A stretch of DNA of 40,525 nt. It comes from Patescibacteria group bacterium UBA661 (lineage in GTDB: Bacteria > Patescibacteriota > Minisyncoccia > Phycocordibacterales > UBA918). A model generated the notes under the pieces. The model did no database searches. It had not been told where the DNA came from and saw only the letters and a program-made list of their open reading frames with translations. This document shows, in pieces, positions 23,990 to 32,302 of the stretch. Made by a program: the position numbers and the translations under genes. The stretch is taken from NCBI GenBank assembly GCA_002299465.1, contig DBNX01000026.1, positions 1 to 40,525 on the forward strand, in the 5' to 3' direction. Numbering within the stretch: the stretch's first letter is position 1; each line of letters starts with the position of its first letter.

Positions 23990-25120
23990 TTAGCTAGTCC
24001 AGTTGAAGAGTAAGATTGAAAAGTCTTCAATCCCGACTCGACCGTTGCCATTGATATCAGCACTTGGATCCGAGTTACCGGCATCAGTTCCCCACCAAAA
24101 AATTAGTATCGAGAAGTCTGTCAAATTTACCCGCCCGTCCCGATTTAGGTCTGAATTAGAAGTTGCTCTGCCATCTACACCGACAAATAACTGAATAGCC
24201 GAACTAAAACTACTCTGAGTGAGGAGTGGTGCCACTCCCGAGACTGACCGTGCTCGCAAAGTATGCTCAGCCACCCGCAACCTACCCGTGTCCAGACTCA
24301 AAGACCACAACCCCTCAGCGTTGGCAGTAGTCGTAGCAATAAATTCACTACGGTTTACATGTAACTCGACAAGAGAATTGGGTGCCGCCTGACCACTGAC
24401 ACTCGCTGGTAAACCCGGATTTACATTTGGACTAGCTAACCGAATGGTTGGCGGTAAAACAATTCCAGCAATGTTTGTAATAGCGCCCTGCGTCACATCA
24501 AAAGTGGTATTGAAAGTAATAGATCTAACATTATTTATGTCTGTCGTCCAAAAACCCATGGTGGCAGTACCAGGTGAAGCATCGGTAGAAAATTCAAAAC
24601 GACCAGTATTTGCTGCCCTAACACTACCAATAGTCTGTGTGTCGAGGAGAATGTTTATCATTCTGCCTGGATAAGCTAATCCCGTCACTCTAATTTCAGT
24701 TTGACCCTGCTCCCTTGGGCTACCGCCACCACCGCCCGCTCCCCCGCCAGTGACGCCGCCGCCCCCTGCACCAGCTGGCTCTATTCTACAAGTGGCTGAA
24801 CAAAAATCCCCACTAGTGTTATTACCGTCATCACACTCCTCGGCAAAAATTGTCTGCAAAATACCATCTCCACAATAAGGACCAAATTCACAAATCAAGC
24901 TACACTGTCTGCCGGCAATTGTGGTGCTGTACTGACCAGTCTCACCCGGCACATCACACTGTTCTCCATCATCCACCAGAGCATTCCCACAAATACTCAA
25001 ACGCAACGTGGTAGTAGCACTAGCAGCGACAACAGCCTCCGCTGTTTTAACACCAACCAAGCCTTGTTCAATGAGCCAGCTTGCTAATAAAATAAAAACT
25101 AAGCAGAGTTTCCATTTCAT
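23990..25120 (-). CDS. secreted dockerin protein with DUF4215 and Ig-like domains
   Basis: 376 aa. Signal peptide to about residue 29 (TAEA-V). A Cys-rich region (about 43-112) with CGNALVDDGEQCD and CGDGILQTIFAEECDDGNN matches the DUF4215 repeat found in other surface proteins. A Gly-rich linker (about 116-134) is followed by two Ig-like domains (about 140-220 and 223-312). The extreme C-terminus (about 320-376) is a type I-like dockerin with two calcium loops: D324-x-N326-x-D328-G-x5-D335 and D355-x-N357-x-N359-G-x5-D366. It has no enzymatic module. It should bind one of the cohesins encoded 2-6 kb downstream, docking a disulfide-rich head on the cell surface. The gene is separated from the previous one by 5 bp. 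Confidence 0.9.
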   Translation of the reverse strand: MKWKLCLVFILLASWLIEQGLVGVKTAEAVVAASATTTLRLSICGNALVDDGEQCDVPGETGQYSTTIAGRQCSLICEFGPYCGDGILQTIFAEECDDGNNTSGDFCSATCRIEPAGAGGGGVTGGGAGGGGGSPREQGQTEIRVTGLAYPGRMINILLDTQTIGSVRAANTGRFEFSTDASPGTATMGFWTTDINNVRSITFNTTFDVTQGAITNIAGIVLPPTIRLASPNVNPGLPASVSGQAAPNSLVELHVNRSEFIATTTANAEGLWSLSLDTGRLRVAEHTLRARSVSGVAPLLTQSSFSSAIQLFVGVDGRATSNSDLNRDGRVNLTDFSILIFWWGTDAGNSDPSADINGNGRVGIEDFSILLFNWTS

Positions 25121-25125
25121 GACAA

Positions 25126-26076
25126 TTACGAGCTTCGCCTACGCAGTAATCGTCGGTTGTAGACAAAGTAAATGACTACAATCAAGAACATAAAAATTGG
25201 TAATAGTATAGAAATTTTGTGCGGCAAAGAAAGTCCAGCAAATCCAAATCCTGCTTCTTGCAGAGTGCCGTGCCTAAGAATGCTTAAATTCACCTCTCCT
25301 TCTTGCTCAATCTCTTCCCCGTTATAGATAGTGTATCTGGCCAAGTAACTACCTGCTTGCAAACGAGTTGGTAGATTGGCAAATACTTCTTTCGTGTCGT
25401 AAGGTGAAATTTCGTCAATCCTACCAATTTGTTCGGTTTCTTCTAAAAGTACCGTGCCGGTAGAGTCAAAAATTCGGAAAGAAACTCGTGATGGTGCAAT
25501 GTACACATTACCAGTGTTTTCAATTAGCATCCCAAAACGAATCTTCCCTGGAAAATACAACCAGCCGAGCTTATGTCCTTCGTTTAAGTCTGACACTGAT
25601 ATTTTACGCACACTAAAATCACGAATCTCGCGGTCGATGACATTAAGATTTATATCGACCTGCGCTCCTAGAGAAATATTAACGGCTCCCGCTTGCAAGG
25701 CAGCGTCATCAGGCACGGTTCGGATTCGAATCGCTCCCCGATACTCTTTGAAGTCAGCATCGCTCGGCACAGTCACTCTTACAATCATGGGCACTTTTTG
25801 TACACCTCTTGGGAGAGGTATACTGTACCCTTCCACAATCTCTATCCAGTCTTGAATTTCTGGAGCATCAATCGTAATCTCCGCCTTTAGAGGCACGTCT
25901 GGATTACCTCTAACCAACAGAATCTGTTGCTCGTAAGTTGAGTTTCGCGTCAAGCTGGTATTCCTAACATAAGGTGGAGTAATACCAAAACTAGCCAAAG
26001 CCGTACTCTGTCCGACCACAGCCAATAAGATTGTCACAATCAGTAAAAACTTTAAATTAAGTACCACCACTTTCAC
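25126..26076 (-). CDS. DUF916-like Ig-domain membrane protein
   Basis: 316 aa, GTG start. Signal peptide about 1-28, two Ig-like beta domains (about 30-155 and 165-270), one C-terminal membrane segment (about 289-307) and a short strongly basic end (NRRLLRRRSS). Domain 1 has SFGITPPYVRNTSLTRNSTY and VPMIVRVTVPSDADFKEYRG; domain 2 has MLIENTGNVYIAPSRVSF, closely parallel to the paired proteins at 7503-10149. Outward-facing beta domains on a single anchor suggest a membrane receptor or tether for secreted proteins. The GTG is chosen because a GATAAT/TTGCTT promoter ends seven bases before it and nothing upstream in frame looks coding. The dockerin protein gene follows after 5 bp, so tether and dockerin partner are co-expressed. 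Confidence 0.85.
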   Translation of the reverse strand: MKVVVLNLKFLLIVTILLAVVGQSTALASFGITPPYVRNTSLTRNSTYEQQILLVRGNPDVPLKAEITIDAPEIQDWIEIVEGYSIPLPRGVQKVPMIVRVTVPSDADFKEYRGAIRIRTVPDDAALQAGAVNISLGAQVDINLNVIDREIRDFSVRKISVSDLNEGHKLGWLYFPGKIRFGMLIENTGNVYIAPSRVSFRIFDSTGTVLLEETEQIGRIDEISPYDTKEVFANLPTRLQAGSYLARYTIYNGEEIEQEGEVNLSILRHGTLQEAGFGFAGLSLPHKISILLPIFMFLIVVIYFVYNRRLLRRRSS

Positions 26077-26083
26077 AGAGTTA

Positions 26084-26112
26084 ATTATCTAAAATAATTA
26101 ACGTAAAAGCAA
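26084..26112 (-). promoter_or_regulatory. promoter with the -35 inside a terminator stem
   Basis: Minus strand: TTGCTT (26107-26112), 17-base spacer, GATAAT (26084-26089), then seven bases to the GTG start. The -35 is formed by the descending arm of the upstream terminator hairpin. Confidence 0.55.
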
Positions 26113-26146
26113 CAATCACCGTCTGGATAACGGTGATTGTTGCTTT
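26102..26146 (-). terminator. rho-independent terminator with 17-bp stem
   Basis: Perfect 17-base inverted repeat 26106-26122 / 26130-26146 (minus strand AAAGCAACAATCACCGT, loop TATCCAG, then its complement) followed by a short T-run. It starts 24 bases after the stop of the 615-aa surface protein gene. Confidence 0.88.
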
Positions 26147-26169
26147 GTTATTTTATCGGTTGTATTTTT

Positions 26170-28017
26170 CTACCAGTCAACTGTTTCTGCTACCCTTAGT
26201 TGAAAATTGTTGAGGCCTGTGTATGCTCCCGCCAAGGTAATATCTATCGGTACTCCAATCCCCCAGAAAATTGGTCTACTGGAAGGCGTTGTAGTTGAGG
26301 TTGATTTAGGAACGTTAAGTTCTAGTTCTTGCGGTGTAGTTGAGGATAGTTGTGTACCACTTCCGTAAGCTACACTTGAAGCAGCAAATTGTTGTCGATT
26401 TTCTGGAATGGTGGACGAAGCAGAGTTAGGACAGGGATTTAAGGGAGTAAAAGTTCCGCACATTGCTGAGCCTGAAAGTAGCTGATCTAACCCAGTGTTA
26501 CCTAGAGAAACGATAGTAGTGGAGGCACTTAAGAAAGGCATATTTTGTCCTGGCTCGAGTTCACCATAAGGAATTTGGGACTGCTGTAGATTAAAGACAG
26601 CTAGACTGTTTAGGGCTACCGAACCAGCACTGATGGCAGCTGTACCGGTGGCAAAATCATCATCAATTGCTAATACCGCGGCTCGCCAATTGTCACCGGT
26701 AAAAAATGAGCCAGTATCAGTGGGGTCTGCCAAAAACCACATTGGGAACGAGCAGTTGTAAAGTATTGAATTATCTACACCATCTGCTGTACAACTAGTT
26801 GATGACGCCGTGCAGCTAAGTGCCCAGGTTGTTGTGGCAACAGCTGAAGTATAACAATTGTTTGGATTATAATTTCCAGCGTTGAATACTCCACAAGAGG
26901 TTGTCCCGAGCGAACCTCTGAAGACTGATAAAGCATAATTTGTTATTTCTGACCCTGGAACACCTGTGCTGTTACTACAGCTGTTCGCATCAGTGACCAC
27001 GAAACTCAAAGTAATTCCTGGGGTTTCAGCACCCGGTTGGGTTAGTATTATGTTATTGCCACCATTGAGAGAAATGGTTCCTCCCGCCACTGTAGGAGCC
27101 ACGTTCAATACGGTAATGGGTGAATTAGAACCCTGAGCAGTGCCTTGCGCTTGATGACCAAAGCGATCAATCACAAAACCAAATGCGTTGTAGTTATCAT
27201 CACGAATTACTGCCGGTAGAACATACAGAGCTGTTGGGTTAGCGGTAACAGGGATGGTCGTGGTTGCCAGAGTTGCGTCTCCACAAGTATTAGTGGTGGT
27301 ACTGAAAACACTAGTGCTACAAATAATCAGAGTAAGTAAATCAGAAAACTGAGCGGCAAAGGGGTCAGATGCTACTGAAGAGAAAGTAATAGTTTGACCA
27401 GGGGCTTGCGGGGAGTTGCTGGTTAATGAGCTAAAAACTGGTCGGTAGTTAACGTAAAACGGTGAGGAATTTGTAGCGTTAGTACCGTTGGTGAAGGTGC
27501 TGTTGCAGCGAGCAGACACTGAGTCGTCATCACAAATCCAAGCAAACCAGTTATTTTCGTGAGTAAACGGAGAAACTTCCGTGGTGGTGGTAGAAACCAC
27601 AGCTTGGGTATTTACTGGCGTAGGAGCCGAGACTCCCCACTGGACACCGCCATTACATCTTGGCGCACCACCATTAGTTGAAGATGGTGCTGTCGCTGTA
27701 GAGCAAATAAGTAGATAGTAGTTTGGTTGGTTGGGATCAGTTGCTACCGCCCTCCAACTAATCACCGAGCCAGAATTAGTGGGACTAGTCAAAGATGATT
27801 CCACTAATTCTGTCGAAGATGCCACCCACTGCGGTGGGGTGTTAAGCACCGTGAGGGTGGTGGTGGCTGTTTGCGCTTCTACTTTCATTAGTTCGGTTTT
27901 ACCAGTGTTTAAGACGAAAACAAAAATGAACACTGTAAAACCGACCAAGGCAGCCGCAATTGTTATCTTGCCGGTATTTTTTCGATAAGCTTTGGATTCT
28001 AGTAAGTTGTACAACAT
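26170..28017 (-). CDS. 615-aa secreted surface protein
   Basis: Signal segment about 19-38, followed by VEA-QT. The mature part is Ser/Thr/Asn-rich with several beta-sandwich modules (about 60-210, 190-310 and 310-430) with cysteines near an Asp-rich WICDDD motif and DANSCSN. The C-terminal part (about 400-615) is paralogous to the end of the giant protein at 32303-40525: both have a Cys-rich strand, a FLADPTDTGSF / FFAEPTDSGAF motif, a Y-GELEPG / YGALEAN turn, STTIVSLGN / STTIVNLGN, and FWGIGVP / FWGIAVP near the end. No enzyme signature and no membrane segment at the C-terminus. A strong terminator follows and a -10-like element precedes, so it is probably a single-gene unit. Attachment via the shared C-terminal domain is inferred. 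Confidence 0.82.
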   Translation of the reverse strand: MLYNLLESKAYRKNTGKITIAAALVGFTVFIFVFVLNTGKTELMKVEAQTATTTLTVLNTPPQWVASSTELVESSLTSPTNSGSVISWRAVATDPNQPNYYLLICSTATAPSSTNGGAPRCNGGVQWGVSAPTPVNTQAVVSTTTTEVSPFTHENNWFAWICDDDSVSARCNSTFTNGTNATNSSPFYVNYRPVFSSLTSNSPQAPGQTITFSSVASDPFAAQFSDLLTLIICSTSVFSTTTNTCGDATLATTTIPVTANPTALYVLPAVIRDDNYNAFGFVIDRFGHQAQGTAQGSNSPITVLNVAPTVAGGTISLNGGNNIILTQPGAETPGITLSFVVTDANSCSNSTGVPGSEITNYALSVFRGSLGTTSCGVFNAGNYNPNNCYTSAVATTTWALSCTASSTSCTADGVDNSILYNCSFPMWFLADPTDTGSFFTGDNWRAAVLAIDDDFATGTAAISAGSVALNSLAVFNLQQSQIPYGELEPGQNMPFLSASTTIVSLGNTGLDQLLSGSAMCGTFTPLNPCPNSASSTIPENRQQFAASSVAYGSGTQLSSTTPQELELNVPKSTSTTTPSSRPIFWGIGVPIDITLAGAYTGLNNFQLRVAETVDW

Positions 28018-28064
28018 AAAAAACTCTATTAAATAATGAACTAAACTATCTACTCTACGTTACT

Positions 28065-28070
28065 ATTGTA
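28065..28070 (-). promoter_or_regulatory. weak candidate -10 element
   Basis: TACAAT on the minus strand, 47 bases before the ATG of the 615-aa protein gene; same hexamer as at 23917-23922. The nearest -35-like TTGTAA is only 14 bases away, so the call is tentative. The rest of the 115-base gap shows no terminator for the permease gene. Confidence 0.35.
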
Positions 28071-28132
28071 GCGAATAAACTCGTTTACAACGGCACAGTT
28101 ATACACAGTGTTTCAACAGCTTATTAGCAGAC

Positions 28133-29341
28133 TTATTCGTAACGAATAGCATCGAGTGGGTTGAGAGTGGAAGCTCGCCGAGCTGGGAACACTCCCGTCA
28201 GATAACCAACCGCTGCCGAAAATAGAGCAATGAAAAGTAAGAAAGTTAGAGGAAAGGAAAATAAATTAACGGCTTGTCCGCCAAATTGGCCGGCGACGAA
28301 ATTCAAAAATATGTTTATGGTGACACCGAAAATCACACCCATTAAGATACCGCTTAAACCACCTAGAAATCCTACCACGATTGATTCCGAGATAAATAAA
28401 TTTTTCACGTCCTTGGGAGAAGCGCCAATCGTGCGCATAATACCAATCTCTTTAGTGCGTTCTAGCAGCGTCACTGTCATCGTGTTAAACATACCGATAG
28501 CTGACACAATCAAAGCAATTCCGCCAAAAGTAGCCAGCACTATCTGTATTCCTTGGAAAATTTGCGAAGCTTGCTCAACGGTTTTCGATAGAGCGGTTAC
28601 CCGATAACCCATCTCAATTAATTCTGCCTCAACCACTGGCAAGCTTTCGTTGCTATCGACACGGACTTGAATACGCTCATACTCTTCGATGCCAACATGG
28701 CTACGAAGCTCTGGCAACATCATTAGCGCATTGAGGACACCCTCCTCTTTAGTGATACCTCTCACTATGTATTCTTTAGCAATCGGCACTTCGTCCACTT
28801 GTCCAGGAACAGCGGTGCTTGGTATTAAAAGTCTAAAAGAGACACGCTCACCCACAAAAGAAGCCGGGTCCTCAATCCCGAAAAGTTTCAATACCGCCGG
28901 CGAAAGCATAATTGAACTAGTATCGCCAGCATCCACATCAGTAAAGACCTGCCCATAGGAAGAGGTTATACCAGCGTAACGCAAATAAGGTGGTTCAACC
29001 GCCTGGATAAAAACGTTACCGGTTAATCCTTTGTAAGTAATCAAACCTGGTAGGCGAGCCATTGGCGCGGCATCAAGCACTCCCGGAATCTCTTCAAACT
29101 GATCAATAGTTTCCGTTGTTAGGTTCAGATTTTGTGCCCCAGTCGCAGACACACCAAGCGAAAGTAGAGTCTCACCAAAAACAATTTGCTCCAAAATGAT
29201 TTTTTGCAAACCAAAACCCAAACCCACCAACACCACTACTGCCCCCGTTCCCACCCCCATACCCAAAATAGTCAACCACGTGCGCAGGGGGTTGGTCTTG
29301 AACATGCGGGTAGAAAGCTGAGCGAGATCTTGAATTCGCAT
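28133..29341 (-). CDS. MacB/FtsX-family ABC transporter permease
   Basis: 402 aa. First membrane segment at about 20-42 (RTWLTILGMGVGTGAVVVL), a large extracytoplasmic MacB-type domain (about 45-265), and three C-terminal membrane segments (about 268-292, 312-345, 355-388) with the FtsX hallmark LLERTKEIGIMRTIGASPKDV coupling loop and a final FPARRASTLNPLDAIRYE. The family uses ATP hydrolysis to do mechanical work across the membrane (lipoprotein release, peptide export, hydrolase activation) instead of classic transport. Its ATPase is encoded 36 bp upstream. No MacA adaptor is present. Given the locus, release or export of a surface protein or lipid is plausible but unproved. Confidence 0.93.
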   Translation of the reverse strand: MRIQDLAQLSTRMFKTNPLRTWLTILGMGVGTGAVVVLVGLGFGLQKIILEQIVFGETLLSLGVSATGAQNLNLTTETIDQFEEIPGVLDAAPMARLPGLITYKGLTGNVFIQAVEPPYLRYAGITSSYGQVFTDVDAGDTSSIMLSPAVLKLFGIEDPASFVGERVSFRLLIPSTAVPGQVDEVPIAKEYIVRGITKEEGVLNALMMLPELRSHVGIEEYERIQVRVDSNESLPVVEAELIEMGYRVTALSKTVEQASQIFQGIQIVLATFGGIALIVSAIGMFNTMTVTLLERTKEIGIMRTIGASPKDVKNLFISESIVVGFLGGLSGILMGVIFGVTINIFLNFVAGQFGGQAVNLFSFPLTFLLFIALFSAAVGYLTGVFPARRASTLNPLDAIRYE

Positions 29342-29377
29342 AAATTATTATTTCAATTATCGCACATCACAAGCTCA

Positions 29378-30700
29378 TTAGCTTTTGTAACTCACATCGA
29401 CTCCTTGGGCTATGACTTTTTCAAAGTAGCGCGTCATATCATCAGCTTCGGCTTCGGTGAGACCAAGCCCACCGCTCCGCACACTCTGCATTAATCTTTC
29501 ATTAAATTGATCTTCTTCAATTACACCCGTCACTCGATCGGCAATCATTTCAATCAAGTGTTCGTCTTGTTCTTTGGTCAGTTTAATTCGATAAGAATGC
29601 AATAAATGGTCTCGTAGACGTTCGGCTAAATGGTGTTGGCTGAAAAAGATATTTTGGTTTTCTTTTCGCGCTCGAAAACGCCTAATGTCATCAGCTTGCT
29701 CAATCATCCGCTCGGCGCGGTGTGCCATTTCGCGTGCTGTCTTCTCATCAATTTCCACTCCCCCTTTCTCGTACGGAAGAATTAGTGATTTAATGAAATG
29801 GTCTTTATCAAGCTTGCCACTGATAAATAAGCCGATGGCATGTTCGAGCCGAATGAGTTGTCGGTAAGTAAACTCTTGTGTCAGGTAATTAACCATACTC
29901 TTGACGCGCAACATTTCCACCGAATCATAAGGATAAATTCGCGCTAATTGCTCCAGCTCCGTCACTATCGTCTCCCCTTCCCGCACTGGTTTAATTTGTT
30001 TTCGCTGTGGGTTAACCACCTCACGCACAATCAGTCCGTCTTTTAGGTAGTAGACGCGATGTGCGTAACTTAAGTGTGCCGCGTTATGCGACACCATAAT
30101 GATAGTACGCCTGTCGAAAGTGTTGATTTCGTCAATTTTGTCCATCACTTGTTGGGTGGAGACGGAGTCTAGGTTGCCGGTTGGTTCGTCTGCCAATAAA
30201 ATTTTAGGGTCATTCACCATTGAACGCGATACTGACACGCGTTGCTGTTGCCCCCCAGAAAGCATAGCTGGAATCTTATGAGAAACATGACCCACTCCAA
30301 AACGATCCAATAGGGATTGAGCGCGTCGTTCACGTGTTGTCTTATCAGCGTTACAAAAAATCATTGGTAGCGCTACGTTATCAAGTACTGACAGCGAGGG
30401 AATGAGGTTGAATGACTGGAAAATTATACCCATAACGTAACGCTGGAAGTACACTCGCTCATCCGGCGGATAGGAATAAATATCATCACCACGAATTAAC
30501 AGTGTGCCTGAGCCAGGCGGCAAGGATCCCTGAATGGCGTACATAAGAGTCGATTTGCCAGAACCAGAGGCCCCGAACAAAATTATGTACTCACCTTCAT
30601 AGATGTCGGTATTAACGTTGGAGAGCGCCTTAAATTCGTTAGATTTACCTTTGTTGTAAATTATTGATAAATCCCTGCAGACGATAAGAGGTTTTGCCAT
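29378..30700 (-). CDS. LolD/MacB-type ABC ATPase with C-terminal extension
   Basis: 440 aa. Residues 1-225 are a standard nucleotide-binding domain: Walker A GASGSGKST (43-51), Q-loop Gln95, signature LSGGQ (147-151), Walker B ILLADEP (167-173) with Glu172, D-loop GNLD and switch His205 (MVSHNA). LolD/MacB members usually stop near residue 230. Here about 210 further residues (230-440) form a predominantly helical, highly charged region, with pieces such as MVNYLTQEFTYRQLIRLE and HHLAERLRDHLLHSYRIKL. I recognise no named domain there. The paired permease follows after 36 bp and a secreted FN3 protein precedes by 50 bp. A CATAAT hexamer sits seven bases before the ATG. Confidence 0.93.
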   Translation of the reverse strand: MAKPLIVCRDLSIIYNKGKSNEFKALSNVNTDIYEGEYIILFGASGSGKSTLMYAIQGSLPPGSGTLLIRGDDIYSYPPDERVYFQRYVMGIIFQSFNLIPSLSVLDNVALPMIFCNADKTTRERRAQSLLDRFGVGHVSHKIPAMLSGGQQQRVSVSRSMVNDPKILLADEPTGNLDSVSTQQVMDKIDEINTFDRRTIIMVSHNAAHLSYAHRVYYLKDGLIVREVVNPQRKQIKPVREGETIVTELEQLARIYPYDSVEMLRVKSMVNYLTQEFTYRQLIRLEHAIGLFISGKLDKDHFIKSLILPYEKGGVEIDEKTAREMAHRAERMIEQADDIRRFRARKENQNIFFSQHHLAERLRDHLLHSYRIKLTKEQDEHLIEMIADRVTGVIEEDQFNERLMQSVRSGGLGLTEAEADDMTRYFEKVIAQGVDVSYKS

Positions 30701-30750
30701 ATTGTCTATTATGTCTTAGTTTGGAGAGCAACACATCTTTTCTATCCCCA

Positions 30751-32286
30751 CTAACCGCCAATGTTTCTAACCCAACCAAATGTGCTTTGGAAGTTTTCAA
30801 TAATGATGTCGATGATATTTCTTTCTTGAATTGGAGTGAACAACACGAAATCTTCAGAGCGAATACTGTTCCCAGCTTCATCCGTACAATTCAGCCAAAA
30901 TTGATAGACCGTGGCGGGCGAAAAATCCACAATCACCTCTACGTGTTTGGTGTTATATTCAACCACTTCCCTTTCTAGCACAACTGGATCAGCTCCCACC
31001 GCCACCCCCTCTCGATAGCTCATTACACAGGAAGCTGATTCATCAGTAACCCACTCTACAATGGTCTGAATCCGTGACTCACTCCCTGGAAAAATAGTTG
31101 ATTCGTTAGTGACATTCGAAATAATCGGTGGAGCAATATCACGTACGGTGATGAACTGAATAGGTTGACTACGCACTCTGTCTCCGCCTGAATTTTCAGA
31201 AATAACAAACGCTACATAACGGGTCCCTAGGGTTAAATCCGCCAACCGCATCTGGTGTGAGGTGGCGAGAGTGGGTCGCCCCACAGAACTCTGAATGCCT
31301 GTGGTTTGATCTTGGTACTCAACTAAAGCCCGCGCCGGTACAGTTGTATCCCAGGCTAACGTAGCGGCATTTTCTTCCACTTTCAAAACTCGTAAATTAC
31401 GAATCTCTGGTAATAAGGCCCGGGTCTTAAAAGTGAAAACCCGACTCTCTCCAGTAATATTAAAAGTGTCAGTGGAGATTACTTTAAAGCTATACTCGGT
31501 AAAAGACTCCAGTCCAATCAAGCGAATCTCATGTTCAGTTGTCATTCCTAGAGTAGAAACTTGTGAATAAGCAAAATTTGTACCATCAAAGCCATTGGTT
31601 GGCGAAAAACGAACTTCCGATGAGGACTCGCGGTCGGTGGTCCAGCGCACAATGGCGGTGGTGGTTTCAGGAACCACCGTGGGTGGTCCGACAATGGTTA
31701 AATCTTCGGTGATACCTTGGATTGATTTAACAACCTCGTTGACAATTTCTTGTAATTTATTAGGGTCGGTTATTTCGTTGATTTGTTCAACGATTTCTTG
31801 CACGGTAGGCGAAGACGGAGCGATGGTTGGTGTATCAGCCCCATCCGCTACGAACGCTGGTTCGTTGCCAACATCAACTCCATCGCCCCGTTGCTGAGAA
31901 TCAGAGAGTTGCACCTTGTAATCAGCCGAGATTCCTTGGTTACCACTGCGGTCGGCGGAAATTACTCGAAAAAAGTAAGTCCGACCAGCCTCTAAGTTTT
32001 CTAGGGTAACGGAATGGACGCGCCTTTCTGGCACTGGTATTCTTACAATTCCTAAATCCGGCTGCAATCCATAATTAACCAAAGTATCAGCGTCTTCATT
32101 GGTCTCCCAAGTAATCGTGACACTCCGGTCGGTAACTTCCTTAATCTCAACATTTGATATTTGGGGCGGAACACTATCGGCAGTTTGACTAAAAACCTGC
32201 TGAGCCAAACCCACTCCTAATGCCGAAACAACAAAAGCTACCAGCAGAGAAATTATCAGTATTAATCGTGTATAGGGCTTACTCAT
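30751..32286 (-). CDS. secreted four-FN3 protein
   Basis: 511 aa from the ATG at 32286; in-frame ATGs at 32298 and 32313 are possible, but 32286 gives the cleanest signal peptide (MSKPYTRLILIISLLVAF...) and avoids overlap with the giant gene ending at 32303. After cleavage near residue 35, four fibronectin III-like domains are seen (about 40-127, 196-289, 291-381 and 384-486): each has the W-x-T strand (VTITWETNEDADT; AIVRWTTDRESSSEV; TLAWDTTVPARALV; VEWVTDESASCV) and the L-T-Y-x-F/V ending strand. A Pro/Ser linker and helical stretch (about 130-190) separates domains 1 and 2. The last 20 residues are an amphipathic aromatic helix. It sits between the giant protein and the ABC system and may be substrate or partner of either. 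Confidence 0.85.
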   Translation of the reverse strand: MSKPYTRLILIISLLVAFVVSALGVGLAQQVFSQTADSVPPQISNVEIKEVTDRSVTITWETNEDADTLVNYGLQPDLGIVRIPVPERRVHSVTLENLEAGRTYFFRVISADRSGNQGISADYKVQLSDSQQRGDGVDVGNEPAFVADGADTPTIAPSSPTVQEIVEQINEITDPNKLQEIVNEVVKSIQGITEDLTIVGPPTVVPETTTAIVRWTTDRESSSEVRFSPTNGFDGTNFAYSQVSTLGMTTEHEIRLIGLESFTEYSFKVISTDTFNITGESRVFTFKTRALLPEIRNLRVLKVEENAATLAWDTTVPARALVEYQDQTTGIQSSVGRPTLATSHQMRLADLTLGTRYVAFVISENSGGDRVRSQPIQFITVRDIAPPIISNVTNESTIFPGSESRIQTIVEWVTDESASCVMSYREGVAVGADPVVLEREVVEYNTKHVEVIVDFSPATVYQFWLNCTDEAGNSIRSEDFVLFTPIQERNIIDIIIENFQSTFGWVRNIGG

Positions 32287-32302
32287 CTTAAAAATCATAC
32301 CA

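Noticed and set aside
24725..24785. G-rich minus-strand stretch as a G-quadruplex
   Set aside because: Only three runs of three or more G are present; it is explained by codons of the Gly-rich linker in the dockerin protein.
18085..25120. Cellulosome or other polysaccharide-degrading complex
   Set aside because: No glycoside hydrolase, carbohydrate esterase or carbohydrate-binding module is recognisable on any dockerin protein in the window.
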